From: Elymus sibiricus
Lineage: Eukaryota; Streptophyta; Magnoliopsida; Poales; Poaceae
NCBI GenBank assembly: GCA_039707655.1
Contig: CM077667.1
Span: 542,914,222-542,978,221 of the forward strand
Length of the DNA: 64,000 nt
Direction: 5' to 3'
The stretch's first letter is position 1, and the number at the start of each line of letters is the position of its first letter. Position numbers and translations under genes: made by a program. The notes below the pieces were generated by a model that was not told the origin of the DNA, did no database searches, and was given only the letters and a program-made list of their open reading frames with translations. This document shows positions 11,151 through 20,622 of this stretch, piece after piece.

Positions 11151-11406
11151 GAGAAAAGTATACTTTTCGTCCCTCAACTCTTCGTGGAGTTTACTTTTCG
11201 TCCCTCAACTCCAAAACCGGACAGAATGCATCCCGAACTAACAAAACCGGTCAAAAATCGTCCCTTCTCTCGGCTGACCCGATATGGGTGCTGACTAGGC
11301 GCGGTTTTGACCAGTCCACGCCAACGTGGCAATGTGACCCCAGAAAACAGAGGACCCGCTCCCTCACTCTGTCTCTCTCACGCTCTCCCCACTCTCCCTC
11401 TCTCAA
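11151..11406 (+). repeat. Left TIR of the Mutator-like element
   Basis: Reverse complement of 12975-13230 over 256 bases with no length difference seen and only scattered substitutions. The target duplication lies directly outside. Confidence 0.95.
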
Positions 11407-11583
11407 GCGGCGACGGCAGGCAAGGACAGCAGGCGGCGGACGCACCGGAGGCTCGCCGGCGGTTGCTGAGGTTAGGGATCCGACGCGGCGGCGCACGTAG
11501 TGCGTTCCTCTCACAAACCCCCCTCATTCTCTCTCTGTCGTGCAGCTATCCGACGCGGCGGCGCACCGTGGTCGTCGGCGGCG

Positions 11584-12005
11584 ATGCACACGCAGCCCAT
11601 CGGGTCCGGTGATGAGGCGAGCATGTTTTGGCCCCCCCCGGCCGAGGACGACCATCCAGATGCAGACATGGTAAGCTTGTCCATGTGCATCTTGATTTTT
11701 AGCATACCCGATTTAGGAACTAGGGTTTGAGGATGATAGATGAATTTTGAGAATTTTCTGTATGTTGTAGGATGTTGAGTACCTAGATCTTGTGTCTGGG
11801 GAGGTTCCAATGGAGATTCAAGACATTGAGCATTGTGGAATTGAGGTCGACAGCAAGATAAAATGTTTCCATGGGGATGATCCGATTAAAAAGGTTGCTT
11901 TTGAGGGTGTGGACACAGGAAGAAGATTCATCGCTTGTAAGAATGCAAAACCTTGTAAATTTCGAATTTGGTATGAGCCAGAGTGGCCTGCAACTTTGCA
12001 ACGAG
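11584..12005 (+). pseudogene. Two-exon GRF-like zinc-finger gene fragment inside the Mutator-like element
   Basis: ATG at 11584, donor GTAAGC at 11671, acceptor TATGTTGTAG ending at 11770, then a continuing frame. The second exon has the pattern CFHGDDP, GRRFIACK, C, FRIWYEPEWP, which resembles small GRF-type zinc-binding proteins found widely in grasses. The frame continues to 12151, but beyond about 12005 it runs antisense to the MURA-like piece, so the true 3' part is missing. It could be a captured host fragment or a second gene of the parent element. Confidence 0.5.
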
Positions 12006-12674
12006 CTCTACAACTTCTTCAGATGCATCCTCCTCATCAGGGCAGTAATCACTATCTTCTTCATCTGATCCAGATTCAAACATATTTGTATCTGCTGCAG
12101 CTGCTGATGCTTGTGCCTCTTCTGTTTGAAATTCTTGTCCTTCACACATAGCTACAGGCATTTCTTCTCCTACCAGAACAATTTTTCCATCCTCACTAAT
12201 ATTTGCTGCTCTTCTTGGCTTGCACTTCACTGGACTTCTCATAGTGAAAACACCTCTACTTCCTCCCTCTGATGCACTTGTCACCATGTACAGATCCTAT
12301 TCAAAACTAGGGTCCACCTGCATCTGATCATGATCTGTTACAATTTGCTGTTCAGAAAATGTCTCCACATATATTTCAGCTACCCCTCCCTCATATATAT
12401 TGCTTGCCATCCTCTGGACAGCTACATCATCATGCAGTAGCCCAAGTCCATTGTATAGTTCTTTTCCAGGGAAAAGCCAGTGCAACTGCACGGTAGCTTT
12501 GTCAAAACCTTTCCAGTGATCTTCCAAATGACCAACAATCTCTGGACGGGACAACAAATCCACATTAACTTCAGACACAGCCACATTACCACCAATGTAC
12601 TGCAGCAAATCGTTTTTCCTCACAAATTCCCCTCCATAGTGAAACCGAATGGACAAAACATCTAGAGAATCCAT
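11928..12674 (-). pseudogene. MURA-like transposase N-terminus (PB1-like domain and acidic region), truncated
   Basis: The ATG at 12674 opens a frame with FRIHYGGEF-like sequence (IRFHYGGEFVRKNDLLQYIGG), SEVNVD, HWLFPGKELYNGL and an AEIYVE motif, matching the PB1-like N-terminal domain of grass Mutator transposases. A TAG at 12297 interrupts the frame. The same frame then continues through basic and acidic sequence (SGSDEEDSDYCPDEED) to about 11990, where it runs into the opposite-strand zinc-finger piece. No DDE core or SWIM zinc finger remains. Confidence 0.65.
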
Positions 12675-12974
12675 CTCATAGCCTACAAATCACAGATCGA
12701 CAAATTAACAAGTGCTACAATGATTCTGACAGCCTAATTGACATCTAATCTACAACAAGTAGCACTACTGGAGTTGGGTGGAAAATGGGAACTTACCTGG
12801 TCAGTCCGTCTGCCGCTGGTCGCCTCTGTCTTGCCTCTCCAAGCTCGTGCGTACAGGCACAAGTCAGTCCGGCGAACCGCCGCCGCGCCTCCGCTGACCG
12901 GCCGCCGCCGGCCGCCGCTCGAACCCTTGCGCCTGCGAGATGAATCGCCTCAGCGCCGCCGCAAAAACTAGGGT

Positions 12975-13230
12975 TTGAGAGAGGGAGAGTGGGGAGAGCG
13001 TGAGAGAGACAGAGTGAGGGAGCGGGTCCTCTGTTTTCTGGGGTCACATTGCCACGTTGGCGTGGACTGGTCAAAACCGTGCCTAGTCAGCACCCATACC
13101 GGGTCAGCCGAGAGAAGGGACGATTTTTGACCGGTTTTGTTAGTTCGGGATGCATTCTGTCCGGTTTTGGAGTTGAGGGACGAAAAGTAAACTCCACGAA
13201 GAGTTGAGAGACGAAAAGTATACTTTTCTC
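12975..13230 (-). repeat. Right TIR of the Mutator-like element
   Basis: Partner of 11151-11406. Includes CACGTTGGCGTGGACTGG and ends GTATACTTTTCTC at 13230. Confidence 0.95.
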
Positions 13231-13989
13231 CCCCAGGAATAAGACGCGGTCGGCTAGTCTCTTGCCATCCTTCCTCACCCACTCCAAGCTCTCTCGCCCA
13301 TCCCCGACGTCCTCTAGCATTTGGATAAGCATCAAGACCAAACGGACTAAGCCGCGACAAAGCCTCTTCCCATGGTAATTCATCGTGATGTGCACCGTCA
13401 CCCAAAGAAGCTCGCCACGACACTCCATTACATAGTTGTAGTCATCGTCATATAAGTTGTCAGGCAACGACCACAGCGTGTGGAGCGGTACATTTTCTTT
13501 GCTTGTCGTTGTGGTGCACTTCATCAGGTTGTACCAGAGGTTATCATCCACGCTCACAACGATGTTGGCAGAAAAATACGCGATGCAGAACTCGCCGTAG
13601 AATAGTTCGTCGAGGTTCCTCTGGATGACCTTCCAGTTGTCATCACCAGGATGTTACCGTCACTGTAGACGATGCCACTGGGGTTCTCTCCCAACTGGAA
13701 CCCGTGTGGGAAGGGGGGCAGGGGGGCAAGGAGCCTTGCGACCAGAGGCTCATGGAGTGTCGTTGGGTGGATGGAGGTGAAGTTGGGAAGTAGCAGACGG
13801 CGGTGTCATCATTGCTTGTCAGCCACCTCATCCCCATACCAGACCAGATATTGGTCGTGGCATGCGGTAGCGTGCCTCGGAGAAGCGGGGAAGTGACGCT
13901 GATAGTGGTGGTTACGTCTGAAGTAGCGGAGACATTGCTGTGTCGCGCTACCGTCCGGCTGATGACCTCACTTCTTCCTTGGCAATTAG

Positions 13990-15115
13990 TTAAAGTATAA
14001 TTTTTTGATAAATGATATTTTACTACTTAAAAAATTTAAGCATTACATCCGGTCTCTACATAACTGTCATAATCAAGTTCAAGTTTCAAAATAACCAAAA
14101 AGGCGAATTACACTTAATTAAATGTAGTCTGTATAACGCCTAAGACGTAGGAGAACCAATCCGAAGATCATGCTGCCATTCATGTCGGATAAACGTATCA
14201 CTCACCGTGGCCTCCACACGTGTACACACCTCCGTAAACAGGTCTCGATACTCCACACGTTGTAGAGACGACAATAAATGGAGCGAACCGGTACATCCGT
14301 AGATAACCTGCATAAAAGAAGTACTTTTATCGTTAAAAATCTTATCATTTCTACATAGCGAAAGCGACCAAATAACGGCAAGCGCTCCCACCCTGAGAAG
14401 ATTTCTAAACTTGTAGTCTATCCCATGTAACGAGTTGCCGAATATATTAGCAACGCTACGTGGAGGATACACGTCAGAAGCTACTTGGATGACTGACCAT
14501 ATAGAATGAGCCAATTTGCATTAGAAAAAACAAGTGTTTTATCGTCTCGTCGTGATGACAAAACACACATTGCGTACTTCCATGGCAATTCCTCTTAATA
14601 AGATTATCTTTGGTAACAATAATTCCTCGACAAATATACCACACAAAGATTCTATTCTTAAGCGGTATATTCATCTTCCAAATTTTCTTGTAGTTATCAA
14701 CTGGCACTTCTGACTGGATGAGAGCACTATACGTACAGTCTACCGTGAATTTACCATTCACATTTAGACTCCAAAGAAATTCATCGGTTCCTTTTGATGG
14801 TTGTACCGTGGATAATCTAAATAATAGAGAGTTCCATGATTCAAGTCTAGGACCAATTAAATCTCTTATGAACGTCACATCCGGCGGAAATGAATCCAAA
14901 ACCGTGGCGATAGTATCACCTTTGTGATATACAATGTTGTATAGAGCCGGATATTATTCTCGTAGTGTAGCATTACCTAGCCACTTATCCTCCCAGAATA
15001 TAATTTCCGATCCATCTTTAATAGCCAAGGACCCATAGCGGAAGAAGTATTTCTTCGTAGCCATTAGCCCAGCTCAAAAGTGTGAGTCCACAGGCTTCCA
15101 ATATACTGGGCACAC
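13990..15115 (-). mobile_element. LINE (non-LTR retrotransposon) 3' fragment
   Basis: Minus-strand frames give the end of a LINE ORF2: a stretch like YGSLAIKDGSEIIFWEDKW and a zf-RVT zinc-binding region with FLWSLNVNGKFTV, IWKMNIPLKNRIFVWYICR and CVFCHHDETIKHLFF. The sequence then continues in another frame (14514-14140) to the C-terminus. The reverse transcriptase core is absent, so the copy is 5'-truncated, the usual fate of LINEs. The left end carries an AT-rich tail near 13990-14040. Confidence 0.75.
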
Positions 15116-15210
15116 TGCTTTTGAGACCACGTATTTTCTCCCTAGGGGGGTTTGTCATACACCGTTTTCTGTCAATAAAACCTTCTGATTTGGTACTATG
15201 CCTAACATAA

Positions 15211-16506
15211 GGCGAGTGATACGCGCCGGCGGACCGGCCGAAAGCCCAGCCGGTCACGCGCGAGCCCTCCGATTTGGCTTCCTGCAGCCGTCGGATCAGT
15301 GGCGGAGCTAAGGACAAAAAATTAGGCGGGCTAGTTAGTACATAAATCATGCGTCGTAGCTGATGTTTTACAATCATAGATATACTAACATGTCGGTTGT
15401 TACGTGCACGCGTGTGTTTCATGCTTCCGGTGGATACGGCTAGCATCTCGTATACATGCATATCTTTGACGGAATACATCCAGCAGCTAGCTTAGCTAGC
15501 TACGTGCCGTCGTTGGTCGCACCTCCTGTTGTAGCAACGTTGTCCAGCCCCATTTCCTCCAGTGCTACGTCGCAGCATCGACCGAGAGCAAGGCACAGCT
15601 TCCCTCGACGCCGGTACCATCATGTGGAACTCGCGGTCGTAGATTCTGTAGCCACCGTCGCAACTTTTCTTGATTTTCCATCAACGACGGAAGCCACATG
15701 AATGGTTGTAGCAATTTACTTTGCCGGTTGTAGCAAAATCGAACGATGGTTGCAACATAATTGTTGCCGCCCATAGTCGTTGTTCGCATTATCAACGCGA
15801 ATGGTTGTAGCAATTATAGTCGCTGGTTGTCGCAAAATTCGACGAAGGTTGAAGCAAAATCATTATTGCCGCTGTTGCGGGTCGCATCATCAACGCGAAT
15901 AGTTGTAGCAATTCTTATCGCCGGTTGTAACAAAAGCCGACAAAGGTTGAAGCAAAATCATCGTCGTCGTCATCACGGGTCGTAGGTCACTAGGTCTAGG
16001 TTGCGACATCGACATGAATGATTGTAGCAATTCCCATCGCCGCTTGTAGCAAAGACCGACGACGGTTGAAGCAAAAATTGTCATTCTCACTATCGACATG
16101 AATGGTTGCAACAATTTTCATCGTCGGTCATAGCAAAGACCGACGACGGTTGAAGCAAAATTTGTCATTGTCGCTATCGATATGAATGGTTGCAACAATT
16201 TTCATCGTCGGTCGTAGCAAAGGGTGACAACGGTTGCACCATCAGGACTCGCCAATTGTAGCTTTGCTCGTGGATGATGAAGGAGCAAGGAATGACTGGG
16301 TTGCGTGAGAGAGAAAAGAAACAACAAGGCAAAAGGAAGAAGGAAAGCAGAGAAAAATAATATGTGAAAGAGATAAAAAAAATGTCTCGCTTGAGGCCCA
16401 CAAACACACCTGGCCCGGTACGTTTCTAAGTAATTAGGCGAACGAGCGAGCTAGCGAGGGACGACCGGCCGAGCGCTCGGCCGGTCGTCCGGAGGGAAAC
16501 GTTTCC
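15211..16506. mobile_element. Mutator-like non-autonomous element with internal tandem repeats
   Basis: CCTAACATAA flanks both sides (15201-15210 and 16507-16516), consistent with a 9-10 bp target duplication. The ends are imperfect inverted repeats sharing a GACCGGCCGA core with 15 to 20 further matched bases. The body is a run of diverged tandem units (15690-16250). I see no transposase. Superfamily assignment rests on duplication length and terminal structure. Confidence 0.65.
15690..16250 (+). repeat. Diverged tandem repeat, about 85-110 bp units
   Basis: Six units start with a variant of GAATGGTTGTAGCAATT, each followed by CGCCGGTTGTAGCAAA-like and GACGGTTGAAGCAAAAT-like words. Units differ in length because of insertions in the third unit. 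Non-coding. Confidence 0.85.
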
Positions 16507-16516
16507 CCTAACATAA

Positions 16517-16953
16517 ATAGGTGATGGCAGCGTCTCCCAACATGTATACGGTGCAGAAAGTCGTTCACAAAATACTGGATACGTGTATATATATTACAAT
16601 TTAGTCCATTGACTTCAAAATACAAAGCTTTCATGATCATTTTCGAAGTAGCACAAAATCAAAATTAAATTCATATGTTTTTTATATTTGGAAGGACTTG
16701 ATTAATTAATGCTCCAAATATATATAAAAAACTTATGAATTAATGATGTTTTTTTTATATTAACGATTGGTTCTTGTGGAAAGTGGAAGAGGAAACATGT
16801 TTCTACTTTGTTTCGTACTGGAACTGTAAACGGAGACCTGTTTGGCAGTTGGGGTTGTAGACATGTTTCTACTTTGTTTGGCAGTTTCCAAGCATATTAG
16901 CAGCGCCTCCAGCCTTACTTGCGTTGCTTCATTATCACAAATCGTAATCACAT
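16517..16953. other. Intergenic DNA upstream of the F-box gene
   Basis: AT-rich. A TATATATAAAA-type sequence around 16717-16730 is the only TATA-like element and lies about 230 bp before the ATG at 16954. A short phrase (ACATGTTTCTACTTTGTTT) occurs twice near 16795 and 16861. Confidence 0.4.
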
Positions 16954-18764
16954 ATGGACATCGATCGGTCGACGGACGACACGGCGGTGTCGACTCTCCC
17001 GGACGATGTAGTCCTCGAGATCCTCGTCCGCATCAAAGACGACGCAGCCGCGTTCTTCCGATGCGTCACGGCTTGCAAGAGGTGGCGCCGCCTCGTTGCC
17101 GACCCCTTATTCCTCCGGCGTTGCTGGCCGGAGGAAGCTTGCCCCTCCCTAGTCGGCTTCTTTATCAGGGTCGCCCAGCCGTGCTTCGTCCCCGCTCCGC
17201 GTTCGGTGATGGGACGTGGTTGCCGTGCCCTTAGCACCTTCATGTCTGCACCGTCGGCTGTGCTCTTGAACCACGCGAAGCCGCTTGTCTGCCGCCATGG
17301 CCTCCTCCTCGTGCGTCTCTCTCCTCACACCACGGGAGTGATACAACTGGCAGTGTGCGACCTGCTTGCTGGCGAGTACCACGTGCTTCCACCTCTACTC
17401 TGTGGCTGCGGCCAGGTCGACCCCGTGGACTATTGGTGCGGATGCACTCTTCTGAGCGGTGCAGATTATCGCTCTGACAGCTCCGAGCCGCCGCCACAGG
17501 ACAACACGCCGTCCTTCAAAGTGGGAGTCATCGACGTGGACTATAATCTCCACACGTTCTCGTCCGGCGAAGGGAGCTGGAGCATGCCGACCAAGTGCTT
17601 TGGTACCCAGGAATATGCTCCGCTTTGTCGTGGCCGTGCTGTTGTGTGCCATGGCACGGCGCACTGGCTATTTTATGATGTGATCACGTCATGTTTATGT
17701 GCCCTTGGCATGGACGTCCGGAGTGGTAACATCTCGTTGACGAGGACCCCCTTCCTCATGGATCAAGATGGCAATGGGGCCCCAAAACAAGCGTCCCCGC
17801 GGGTTTTTACCCTATTATATTAGGGGATGGGGATGGGCGCCATTTTAACCCCGCGGGGCTGCTGTTGGGTAAAGTATAAAACCCGACACGTTTCGCGGGT
17901 TCAAACCCGTTTCAGTAATACCCGAACCCGAAACCCGCCATCCCCGTCAAAATAATACACTAAGCGTATTTGGTCATTCAGCCTCGACTACACACCTGCC
18001 CACCCAGCGTCCCAGCTCCAGCGTCCTATACTCCAGCTCCAAATCCACACCCAGCCCCAACCTCGCTAGGTCTCAGCCTCGCAGTCGCTCCTGTAGCCTT
18101 CCTCTCGCACACCTAAACCTAGCAATCCCATCGCCGACGCCCGATCTCGCCTCCCACAGCTTCCGTCTCGCGATTTTGTGTTGCTACATTGTTTGCTTCA
18201 ATGTGTCGATTTCCCCGTGGGTTCCCCGTGTGTTTAGAAAACCCGATGGGTTTAGGGGACGGGCAAAAAGCTAGCCCCGTGCATGTTAATGGGGACAGGG
18301 ACGGGTTTGCGATTTTCTCGTGGGGATAGGTTTGAGAAGGCAAAACCCGATGGGTTTCGTCCCCGTTGCCATCTTGACTCATGGATGACACATGGCACCC
18401 ATCCCTTACGCTGGCCACTGATGGGACGCTTTTGCTTATCCTTACGCACACCGCAGGTTCTGAAGTAACTATCTGGGAAAATGTGAACGGTACAATCCAG
18501 TGGCTCCCCAAGAAGATATTCCAGCTTACCCAATCAGGCAAGAAGCTCACTCAAGGAGTATCAAGTATGTACATGTTAGGAGAGACATATGGCACGATGA
18601 TAGTGCAGGACAACAGCGGATGCATGTACCTCGCTGACGTCGAAACAGTGACGGCTGAGGAGCTGGTTTACTGGCCTCGACAACATGATAACCACGTGGA
18701 CGTAGTGCCAATGCATATGGATTGGTTGGCGTTCCTCCTTTCGCGGCTTAGAAGCCAATCTTGA
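16954..18764 (+). pseudogene. F-box protein gene, interrupted by a hAT element
   Basis: The protein begins with a short leader, then a canonical F-box (LPDDVVLEILVRI, FFRCVTACKRWRRLV, FLRR, about residues 14-60), then a grass-type F-box-associated region with no recognised catalytic motif. F-box proteins recruit substrates to SCF ubiquitin ligases. The 5' part (267 codons) runs to 17755 and the 3' part (128 codons) resumes at 18378. The two pieces are in the same frame across the 8-bp target duplication, giving a pre-insertion length near 395 residues, ordinary for this family. With the insertion, translation ends in the transposon at 17821-17823. No other damage is seen, so the insertion looks recent. 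Confidence 0.85.
17763..18377. mobile_element. Non-autonomous hAT element, 615 bp, 8-bp target duplication
   Basis: CTCATGGA flanks both ends (17755-17762 and 18378-18385), the 8-bp duplication typical of hAT. The ends are inverted: TCAAGATGGCAATGGGG on the left, and the reverse complement TCAAGATGGCAACGGGG on the right. Subterminal DNA is rich in 'cccgcggg' and 'gggatgggg' words. No transposase is present. Confidence 0.9.
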
Positions 18765-19310
18765 GATGACCTGTATTTCATAACATTGGTTAGCAAAGAG
18801 GTTGGATAAGATAGTTAGATAGGTTCAGTCAGTCTTCATTTATCTTTCCCTTGGATCTTACTTTTGGGTGGAGTTTTCTTTGTGATAATAATTGCAGCAT
18901 GCCCGTTGTTTTCTTCACTCTTTTAAATGGACTCGCTGTGTAATATAGATGTTGTTGAAATTCATTGTTTCCTTGCATGTTTGTAGGGTTGCACACGACC
19001 TCGGCTGACTGGTATGTGTCCTGAATATGTGTTTGTCCAGTGTATAGCTAGCCAAAAAAACAGGATCGAAAATAAGAAGACAGCAAAGCATTTGAAATGC
19101 TTCGCGATCATCATGTACGCTGTCGATACCGTTTCCAGACTAACACGTATATGTGTTCCCAACCTAACACGTATCGCCGCAGGTATAATGAATGTATTTG
19201 TTATTTTACCCAGGACCGATGGCCCACAACTGATAACCATCAAACAGTACGCTGTCTGGCAGGTTTCAACCCGCTCGGAGGCAGCCAATGCTATGGTCCA
19301 CCGTATACTA
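18765..19310. other. 3' flank of the F-box gene, no gene seen
   Basis: Plausible 3' UTR to about 18960 (contains TTGTGATAATAATTG and several AT-rich stretches), then unassigned sequence. No coding region is supported. Confidence 0.4.
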
Positions 19311-19582
19311 CACTACCGGAATAACCAACTATCCCGAGGGCAATTTCTATGCCGGCGGCCGCCATCGGCATAGATGTATATATGCCGACGACCGGGGAAA
19401 CACCGTCAACATAGATCTGACATATGACGACGGCATTGCCAAGTGGCTTCTCTCGAGCATAGCCACGAGTGAACGACGCACTCAGGAAGTCATGCTCTAT
19501 TTTCTTTTGCCCACAGTGGTTCTATGTCCACGATTTTTGTCGTACGCCAACTACAGCCGTCCGCATAGGCATTCTGGTAGTG
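19311..19582. mobile_element. Miniature CACTA element, 272 bp
   Basis: Starts CACTACCGGAATAACC and ends with the inverted partner GGCATTCTGGTAGTG. The triplet CTA flanks both sides (19308-19310 and 19583-19585), the 3-bp duplication expected of CACTA. The internal sequence has subterminal-like 'atgccgacg' and 'gtcggcat' words. No coding sequence. Confidence 0.85.
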
Positions 19583-19899
19583 CTAGATTTTGGGCTAATG
19601 GAGTCATCCAAGCCAATTTATTGTGTCCCACCATTGGATCTACCAATCTAATCCTGACGACTCATCTCCTTCGTCAACGGTTAATTCCCACTACACTTAG
19701 ATCCGCAACACATGTGCACTAATCAAAGAATTAGATTGGCACAGTTCTCTTGCAGTCTTTGTCTACCTCTTCATCATCACTCATTACAGACGAGAGCTAG
19801 GAAAGAAACATCAACTGAATCAATGTACCAGTATTTATGCAGTCTAGCATCATCTTATATATGAACAATTTATCTTTATTTCAAAGCGCAGTTGTGCTC

Positions 19900-20250
19900 A
19901 GTCATGTCAACGTATGTTAATTGTACTTTAAATGATCATGGATTCAAGTTCTTATATATCAGCCATTGCAATTATGTTATCTGGATATCTTGTCTCAAAC
20001 TAGTCTCCTCATTTCCAGACATTACTATGTTCAAATTCCAAGAGATATTTCGAAATCAGCACTTCAGATATTTAGCCCATATATCTACCCACTCTAGCGC
20101 AAATTTTGATGTGAATTTTTTTTCTATCTTGGCAATGTGGCACAAACCACATGTCAGCATTGTACTTTCAATGATCATGGATCCAAATCTTTATATGTCA
20201 GTCATTGCCATTTAAATATATTGCGATCTTGTCTGAAACTAGACCCCTTC
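19900..20250 (+). repeat. Degenerate tandem duplication, period about 249 bp
   Basis: A block from 19903 (ATGATCATGGATTCAAG and following) recurs from about 20152 (ATGATCATGGATCCAAA) with many substitutions, including a matching GATCTTGTCTGAAACTAGA-like end. Non-coding. Confidence 0.6.
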
Positions 20251-20622
20251 TTTTTCTGAAAAACCATATCCATCCTCCTTTGAAATTATAGAGGAATAGG
20301 CATGTGCCCCCTCGCGTCGTCTCTTGGGCAATGCCAGGGGTCCCAACCCATAGCTCTGGCAACCTCCCGGTATGTCTTCACGTGTTGTCGCTGCCGCAGG
20401 CGACGTCCGTGTTGGCAGCTGGCCCGGTGCCAAACGTGCTAGGGTCGGTGGTTTACTTGGAGATCTACTTCGGGAGCCAAGAGCGCCCCTAGTGATGCAT
20501 CTACGGACATCAGTTAGGGCGATGCCCCTAGCCTGTGAGGCGGTGGTCGGCGATCCATGGCTCGCATGAGTTGCTTCCCTTCTAGGAGAAGGGTGGCAAA
20601 GTGACCGATGATCCATGGCCAG
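20251..20622. other. GC-rich stretch, open on the minus strand, no recognised gene
   Basis: A minus-strand frame of 139 residues is open across 20239-20658 but shows no known domain and runs into the next repeat. It could be a captured gene fragment. I cannot support a product. Confidence 0.25.

Larger units (their letters stand above)
11151..13230. mobile_element. Mutator-like element, 2,080 bp, 256-bp TIRs, 9-bp target duplication
   Basis: Terminal inverted repeats of equal length (11151-11406 and 12975-13230) begin GAGAAAAGTATACTTTTC. The sequence CCCCAGGAA flanks both sides (11142-11150 and 13231-13239), a 9-bp duplication diagnostic of Mutator insertion. Inside are a short plus-strand gene piece and the N-terminal part of a minus-strand MURA-like gene that meet near 12000. 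The DDE transposase core is missing, so the element is non-autonomous. It lies in the DUF295 gene. Confidence 0.95.
10810..13980 (-). pseudogene. DUF295 / KIB1-4 beta-propeller protein gene, split by a Mutator-like element
   Basis: Minus-strand pieces read as one DUF295 protein, a large plant family often linked to F-box domains. The upstream part (13980-13240) has features such as KVIQRNLDELFYGEFCIAYF, VECRGELLW-like sequence, ESLEWVRKDGK and DRVLFLG. The downstream part (11141-10810) has KRGLAYFVFSNDK, HGLFRYNL and GTWLTPHLTITPI, then a stop. The two are separated exactly by the 2,080-bp element at 11151-13230, flanked by a 9-bp duplication. A frameshift also separates the two reading frames near the insertion. 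No start codon or N-terminal F-box is found, and the region beyond 13990 is a LINE fragment. Confidence 0.7.

Noticed and set aside
15690..16250. Possible CRISPR-like array
   Set aside because: Units are contiguous diverged tandem repeats with no constant repeat and unique spacers, and the genome is a plant.
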